Assembly (NCBI GenBank): GCA_964036275.1
Contig: OZ038437.1
Span: 16,710,090 to 16,774,089, forward strand
Direction: 5' to 3'
Length of the DNA: 64,000 bases
DNA from: Litoditis marina
Taxonomy: Eukaryota > Nematoda > Chromadorea > Rhabditida > Rhabditidae
A model generated the notes under the pieces. That model saw nothing but the letters and a program-made list of their open reading frames with translations, ran no database searches and was not told where the DNA came from. Made by a program: the position numbers and the translations under genes. This document shows, in pieces, positions 58,301 to 64,000 of this stretch. How positions within the stretch are numbered: position 1 is the stretch's first letter; each line of letters begins with the position of its first letter.

Positions 58301-61300
58301 TGCAATTGACAAACAGTGTTACAAACTCGAAAACCTACTCAATTTTTGGATTTGCAGACATGACCGAACGATCAAATGCCGCGGATTCCCATGAACAGGC
58401 TACTTTTCGTGAGATAGTGATTCTACTGGCATACAGTCCTAGTTCTGACACATAATGGGCCAATTTTATATCTAACCAGGTTTTCAGGTTACTTGAGTGG
58501 GGAACCTTGTGACCTAGGAACGGAATCCGGTTAGCCTCAAAAGTAACAGTAAAGATAAGTTTTCGGCTCGAATTAGAGGGTAACCTATTGTTGATTCCGG
58601 GAAAAAAGGTTACCAAAAGACCTAAAAACCCGATTTGATATTGAATTCACCATATGGTGGTCAATTACAGCACATTACGGTAAAAATACAAAAACATCAT
58701 GAGAAACTAACGAATGACCACGATACTATCACTTCCGTTGAATGAAGTAATAACCAGCATAGGACTCTTCAGTGGTTGCGCTCCTTTCTCCTGCACATCA
58801 AAGTTCCCACAAGTTCGGCTCTGAAATAAGTTTTCTGTGGGTAAGAAATGGCTGAATTTATTCGAATTCGTCATTCAGCACACACCCATTCTACATCTGA
58901 GAGAGTGAGGAGTTGAGGTGAACATGCCGCGATCATATCGATGAACGACCTATGGTTGAAGTCGGGTGAACGTAGTTAGGTTGATTTGCACATTTCCAAC
59001 TTGAAAACAGGCATTGGTTTGTGCCGTTTACGTGTTTACGAAGAACTTTTTTCTCGCGTTGGGTGCAACAACTGGTCCACAGCTCAGAAACTACTTAAAT
59101 TACCTTAGAAATGAGAGCCGTGTCTAAATTATTCACTGTTAGAGATTGTAGAGAATCATATTTTGCTTCAATCATCACAATTTTCAGACATTACGCGAAT
59201 ACGTGAAAATAAATCAGCAGAGTTAATTTGTGAACACAATGAACGATATTTCTATACTTTACAAAAGAAGGGTTTTATTTTTAAACCAATTTTACTAGAT
59301 AATTCTATGATGAAACAGTGAAAGATGTCAGCGAAACCGTTTTGTATCATGTTTGAGAAAAAAATTTGCCTACTTTTCATGCGGCAAAAAAATGGTTTAC
59401 GGACAAATCCCCCCCGCCGCGTTGCGGTCGGACAATTCCCCCCTCTGCGCGGACAACTCCCCCCTCTAATTTTTCTCCAAAAATTTGGCTGCTCATCGAA
59501 CAAACTTTCAATTCAATTATATTACGACTTCTACTGTAAGTATGCATGTATAAGGACATTTTTGACACCAAAACATTACTTTGTAGCCCCAATCGAGGTC
59601 AAAAACGTCAGCTTATTCAGTGGACATCAATTTATTTCTGTTTCATGGTATTTTCCGGGTATAGTTAGTGAATAAACTAGGTCAGCGAATGCAATTTATC
59701 TCATAGAGCTTTCATAAACTAATTATCATTGCATGAGATGAGTTTACATCAAAAAATGACCATAACTAGTCTAAAATAGGTTGAGGGGGGAGTTGTCCGA
59801 GAGAGGGGGGAATTGTCCGACCGTGACGCGGGGGGGGGGGGGGGGGATTGGTCGCGTAATCCAAAAAAATATGACTTGTTCTAGGCGGCACATTCCAAAA
59901 TATTCCTGAACTGTACTCCAAATCCTAGTATAATGTTGAAAGAACAGATACGAGTGAATCAGGAAGCGTTTACTGACTGCCTCCTAGAAACATAGTAGTA
60001 GGTGTCAATCTTCCTCTAATTCCTGAACGCACCTGTAGAACTTCCCAGAGGCGTATCTTCTCCGTCATTGGATGAATTCATTGAAAACTCTCTGAAAATT
60101 AAATTTTGGAACGATGAAAATGTACCAAACAATGATCCAAAATGTAAATAGCCAAATCAGTTTTCCAGTTTACAAAATTTTTCATGTTATTTGAAACGAA
60201 TAAATTTGTGATATGGATCGTTTGCAAATGAATCCCGGAATGATTCACAGAGTACTGAGAAATGCACACTTGAGTCAAAAAATTAACATTTGGGAAATAA
60301 GGCTAAAAATGACGTAATGAGCTTGAACTGATTTGATGATAACCTTACGTTGGCCAAAAACACTTCGAAATATTCCATAACAAAAGTATATTACAAAAAA
60401 ATGATATAAAATAACTATAAACAAGAAAAACGAACTGAAAATATAAGTTGAAAATTTGAGTTTTGAGTTCGAGAGGTGCGTCGCGGTCAACCGCGACGCA
60501 GCTTTGGAATGGATGACCCGCCCCCACTGGCGGGCAGGTGGGCGGCGACTGGGCCGGAACTCGCGGCTAGTGGGCCGACCCACTCGAGTGGGCGGCAACT
60601 GGGCCCCCATTGTCTGAGCAGCCGCAAACAGGGGTAGCGGCAATATTGGATTGATTCAATAGGGCCGCGGCGGCTCTCTGCGTCTGTAAGAATCAATTGT
60701 GCTTAAACCCAAAAACACTTGAAAAAACATCATTTAATTTATATCAGTTTCTTTCCTAATAATTAATAAAAGTAATCCTTTGTCATTTACATGGTTTTCA
60801 TTAAGTTTTTCCATATTTTTTTCTTATGATTTGAACGTTTCATCTCTTTTCGAATCGAAAAGGCTTTTAAAAGCAAGAAGAATGAAATGTGGGAGGAAAA
60901 GCGAAAAAAACATCCCGAAGAGCATTCACTATTCTGATCTTTGAAAGAGAAGGGAGCTCGATAACCACAACTGAACGGGTTTCTCAGAGAGCATATTGAG
61001 ACACTTATTACTATCAATTATCAGTCTGAGTTCTCCAAAATCACTCTGAAGATAGCAGCGCCGCAGTCAGCCGCAGCCAGACGCAAACGCGCGTACATAC
61101 TTCAATCAGAGTGCGTCTGCGGGGCGGCGCGTCAAAACCACCACTCAGCCGCAGACGCACGCAGCCGCCCGTAGTGTGTTAGGCCCTTTAGAAATCGTGC
61201 ACTTTGTTGTTTCTGAATCTGATGTGTTTAACATGTCTTACGTGACTGTGCTCTGTGCATCTGACTAACAGTATAATCCGCATACGTGAGACTTTGTTGT

Positions 61301-64000
61301 CCACAGAAGTTGAATGAAATTCAGGTTTTTTATCCGGGTAACTTAACTGGAAAACCGGGTGCTAGATCATATCTTATACCACTAAACTTTGACTATTGTT
61401 GAAAGTATGATGTTTGAACGTTCCGATTTTGAGAAAAAAACGGGTGATTTAATGGTGCACGGAGCACCCAATATAGTAGTCGATGATCCGTGTGTTTCAG
61501 AAGCTGGCTGCCCTGCCCAAGTGCCACATTTGTTCCACAAAAATGGAAGAGAAGAGGGCAAGATTTTGTCGTCCCTGCTGTCTGGAGAAAAATTACATTT
61601 CTGTCAATCCTGACGATTCTGTCACAATTAAGGATATGGAAAAGGTCAGTTCTAATCATATATACGAGTGGCAAACCATTAAAGAAGGACGATAATGTGG
61701 TCCGATCCCAACGCTTCAGTCCTTTAAACTGCAATACATTTTTCAATGGCAGTTTAAAGGACTATTCTACGAAAAGGACCTCTTGTTCATCCATGAACAA
61801 CAAGTTGTTCCGATTTTGGAAAAAATATACCTTTTTTTATTTTTCCCAACTGTTCGGACAACATTACTGAAACATAAGTGTAGAGTGTTTACTAGTCAGT
61901 TTTTCTATACGGTCAAATTCAAGAAAAACAGCTTTTTCCGCCAAAATTCGAAATTTTCACCAGTTTTTGATGCAATATCATAAAGTTTGACATATTATGA
62001 GTTTGTGAGCAAAGAGGTTCCTTTATCCTTCTTTTAAAGTGTTCCTTTCACTAAAATAAGGGGGTGACAAATTTATAATTTTTTGTCTCTTGCCGGAATC
62101 GAACCTGCAAGCAAAAGATTGGTAGCTTGGCGCTAACCTACCCTACAAGAGCTCATAACCGATAAGCTGTGGAATCGAGCACATTCAGAACAGAGGAAAT
62201 TCAGATATACACTAGCCTCGGTTCTTCCCGTTGGCGACGACTATATGTATGTAGTTTGAGTTGATTTCAGGTCGAGTCGTTTGTGATGTGTGCAGCGTGC
62301 TTCCTGGAAGGCGCGCACGAGGGGCACAAAAGCCAACTTCTGTTGCCAGTCAAGGTTGGTAATTATCATACTTTAGTAAATTTGTTTGAATGAGTAGTCG
62401 AAATAATCGATAAACGGACTACCTCTTGCCTTTTCTGCAATTCAGGGAGAAATGGTCTGATTTGGAATATACACAGATTTGACGCATATAGTTCGACGTA
62501 TTTTTATCGAGATTTGATGCCATCATATACACAGATTTGACTGGAAAGCAAATCACCTGTAGACTCGGTAGTTTTCAGCGGAAACCATTATTTTGGTCTT
62601 CTGCTTTACTCAATGTTCCTAGTTATAACACATGAGGGTCCTCATGGTATTAGAAAGCAATATGTGAAAATTATTGAATGTGTATATGTTTGGCTGAAGG
62701 CTGACCATCTTGTATACTATTCTGTCTCATTTATAGTTTGTAGTCTCATGGTTGCTTTTCTTTTTCAGCTTCACTTTTCGGCAGTGACTGAATACAAGAA
62801 GTTGCGCGGCGAGATTCAGACCATCTCTACGACTTCTTTCGATCGAGGAGTAGCGGAGCTGAAGGAAATTGTACAATCCTGTGATAAGGTTAGTTGCAAC
62901 ATTCATTCTTCAAACACTAACTTGATTTGGCAAATATTCATCATTTTCGACGTGGTGTTGCTCTTTCCGATCGAATTCTGTACAACTGTACCAAAATGGT
63001 CCTCTTTCAACATTTTCCTATCCTCGCCCATGAGTATGATGAGCTCAATAAACTTGAACAACAAGTAGCTAGTCTGTAGCAAGTGCTAGCTCGTTTGACT
63101 TTGTACAGAATAACACTGTGGCTGTCTTGAGTTTAGATTGTTCAGGCAAACGGGAAATTACTGAGGTCGAGAGGTCACTTAGGGTTTTGCTGACAAAAAC
63201 GGTGCATGTTTATTGTACCTGCTGTGTTTGTAGTTTGATTTTCCAGCGGCATAGTTGTGATTCACAATTTGAACTGTGCTCGGGGATCAATAATCAAACT
63301 ACAACTTCCTCCCCTGTAACCCTTCATTTTCAGCCGCTGAAGCGTCTGAATGAGCATGGCCACCTGGTTGGCACCACCGAGAAGTTTGAGGAAATTTTGG
63401 CTAAATGCCAAAAACAGAAAATGGAGTTGGATGAGGTCAAAGATCAGTTTGATCGTCAGGTCAAAGATCACGCCGATCGACTCAAGGTTGGTGAATCTGC
63501 ATTTGATTTATTGAGAAATATGTCAAAAAAATTCATTTGGCCGGAGGTAGGACTATTTTTCATGCGAAATCTTGGAATTCGACCATGTTAGTGTGAAATT
63601 GTCGATAAAAGTATAAAGATAATCACTGTTACCAGCAGATTTATGAGTTATTTCTCGTTTCGTCCCTCTTCAAGAGGACTAGAAAGAAAAGTCGCAATCA
63701 CACTTCAAGATGAACCTCGGATAATTGGCGCTATGCACCTAATAACTACGTTTACGTTAAGTTCGGGTAACTGACTTAGCACTATTCCTTTCTGCTTTTA
63801 TTTTGTTTTTCAATGGTTTTTGAAGGGCGATCATGATTTGATCACTTTCATGTGTTTATTAACTCTTCAGTATTGTACTATTTAAAATATTTTTTTTTCA
63901 GAAAATCTATGAGGAGCTCAACCAGGCTGCCTATGATGCTTCAATTGTGATTCCAGGTGGGTGTTCATTTTCAAAACTTGTTCTGGTACTAGTATGGATT
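55349..64000 (+). CDS. TRIM-like protein: RING, B-box-type zinc fingers, coiled coil (3' end outside window)
   Basis: Eight exons agree in phase: 55349-55403, 56520-56681, 57026-57078, 61501-61644, 62271-62354, 62769-62888, 63334-63486 and 63902-63956, followed by GTGGG. At least 275 residues are visible. A C3HC4 RING finger uses C11, C14, C30, H32, C35, C38, C53 and C56 (ECPVC, TCGHTVCLSC, CPTC). Residues 91-138 have CHIC and CRPCC; residues 139-166 have CAAC followed by HEGH, together B-box-like. From about residue 167 the protein is a charged coiled coil (KCQKQKMELDEVKDQFD). RING plus B-box plus coiled coil marks a TRIM-type E3 ubiquitin ligase. Intron 3 is 4.4 kb and full of transposons. 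Which C-terminal domain follows is not visible. Confidence 0.85.
55485..55612. repeat. Palindromic MITE, ACGATTATGTGGWCC family, copy 4
   Basis: AAAGTAGGACGATTATGTGG at the left, ACATAATCGTCCTTGTTTAA at the right; inner TTTAAACTGCAAT and AATTGCAGTTCAAA pair. Lies in intron 1 of the TRIM-like gene. Confidence 0.9.
55973..56097. repeat. Palindromic MITE, ACGATTATGTGGWCC family, copy 5
   Basis: Same ends and internal hairpin as copy 4, about 370 bp further on in the same intron. Confidence 0.9.
58200..58322 (+). repeat. 125-bp CACGTGA-type MITE, copy inside the nested element
   Basis: AAATGAGTAGTCACGTGAAG to TTTCACGTGACTATGCAATT and GACAAACAGTGTTA, the same family as the split MITE outside. 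Confidence 0.75.
58480..58625. repeat. Palindromic GGTTACC-type MITE
   Basis: TTTTCAGGTTACTTGAGTGG at the left and CCGGGAAAAAAGGTTACC at the right with inner inverted blocks around CCTAGGAACGGAAT. Related to the GGTAACC-rich segment at 32280-32480. Confidence 0.45.
59390..59870. repeat. Foldback with C-rich arms
   Basis: TCGGACAATTCCCCCCTCT and GGACAACTCCCCCCTC at the left are inverted as GAGGGGGGAGTTGTCC and AGAGGGGGGAATTGTCCGA at the right. A run of 19 G (59830-59848) ends it. Confidence 0.8.
61679..61772. repeat. Palindromic MITE, ACGATTATGTGGWCC family, copy 6, truncated
   Basis: TTAAAGAAGGACGATAATGTGG, in two parts, and the central hairpin are present; the right end is missing after AGTTTAAAGGAC. 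Confidence 0.85.
62075..62242 (-). repeat. tRNA-derived SINE, copy 4, in a TRIM-gene intron
   Basis: The minus strand reads GTCGTCGCCAACGGGAAG, then GAGCTCTTGTAGGGTAGG (A box region), GGTTCGATTCCGG (B box) and CAAGAGAC. Copies 1 and 2 share both ends. It lies in intron 4. Confidence 0.8.
63228..63304. repeat. Short MITE with TTGTAGTTTGATC ends, in a TRIM-gene intron
   Basis: TTTGTAGTTTGATTTTCC at the left is inverted as GGATCAATAATCAAACTACA at the right. It lies just upstream of the exon at 63334. Confidence 0.7.

Larger units (their letters stand above)
57823..60615. mobile_element. Inner inverted-repeat element with GGGCGGCGACTGGGCC repeats
   Basis: AGACAATGGGGGCCCAGT at the left is inverted as ACTGGGCCCCCATTGTCT at the right. 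Subterminal GACTGGGC repeats follow on both sides. It contains a MITE at 58200-58322 and a foldback at 59390-59870, and no gene. Target duplication is not clear. Confidence 0.65.
57633..61187. mobile_element. GC-rich 3.55-kb inverted-repeat element, TTA target duplication
   Basis: Left end AGGCCCAAACATACAACGGG and right end, read inward, AGGGCCTAACACACTACGGG form the terminal repeats, continuing CGGCTGCGKGCGTCTGCGG. TTA flanks both sides (57630-57632 and 61188-61190), as in PIF/Harbinger. Subterminal GCGGCTGCGGGCG repeats fill both ends. No transposase was found; the long frame at 57717-58070 is low-complexity. Further elements are nested inside. It lies in intron 3 of the TRIM-like gene. Confidence 0.75.
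57605..61280 (+). repeat. 125-bp CACGTGA-type MITE interrupted by the 3.55-kb element
   Basis: The left part AAATTGAATAGTCACGTACAGTTA (57609-57632, as two overlapping blocks) and the right part GAAATCGTGCACTTTG to GACTAACAGTATA (61191-61275) are the two halves of one MITE copy. The larger element lies between them with TTA on both sides. Confidence 0.75.

Overview
The window looks like nuclear DNA of a Caenorhabditis-type nematode. The evidence is short exons, many introns of about 40-60 nt ending in TTTTCAG, a 119-nt 5S rRNA sequence of nematode type, exons of nematode serpentine (7TM) chemoreceptors, a gypsy-type retroelement and a very dense load of small palindromic transposons. All gene models were made by reading splice sites and phases by eye; no database search was possible.

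Layout. 1-4.3 kb: minus-strand remains of a Ty3/gypsy-like retroelement, read as Gag tail, an Env-like glycoprotein with a mucin-like linker, protease, then reverse transcriptase, with several disabling breaks. 5-6 kb: a GC-rich foldback and a 99-codon PWWP-like coding remnant. 6-18.3 kb: a minus-strand tandem array of decayed copies of one multi-exon unit. Between two of them lies one better-preserved single-pass membrane protein gene (9365-10772), and a 2.4-kb composite repeat carrying two coding exons is inserted beside it. 15.5-16.8 kb: small minus-strand exons. 18.3-27.6 kb: mostly repeats and MITEs, including a TTA-flanked PIF/Harbinger-like element inside a tRNA-like sequence. 28-42 kb: minus-strand gene pieces (two serpentine receptor fragments and two unknown genes) mixed with tRNA-derived SINEs. 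43.4 kb: a dispersed 5S rRNA copy.

44.9-53.35 kb is the clearest mobile element. It is an apparently intact PIF/Harbinger transposon with matching terminal inverted repeats, an 8-exon Myb/SANT-like ORF1 on the plus strand and a 3-exon DDE transposase on the minus strand, converging to within 235 bp. A second copy of the composite repeat is nested in an ORF1 intron.

55.3 kb to the right edge holds a plus-strand TRIM-like gene (RING finger, B-box-type zinc fingers, coiled coil). Eight exons are visible and all splice phases agree; the gene runs off the window. Its 4.4-kb third intron contains a nest of transposons: an old 125-bp MITE split by a 3.55-kb TTA-flanked element, which itself contains a second inverted-repeat element, another copy of the same MITE and a smaller foldback.

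The most unusual features are the intact Harbinger element, the composite repeat that seems to have picked up exons, a 17-bp near-palindrome repeated 13 times only between 6 and 30.5 kb, and the Env-like module lying between gag and pol in the left-end retroelement.
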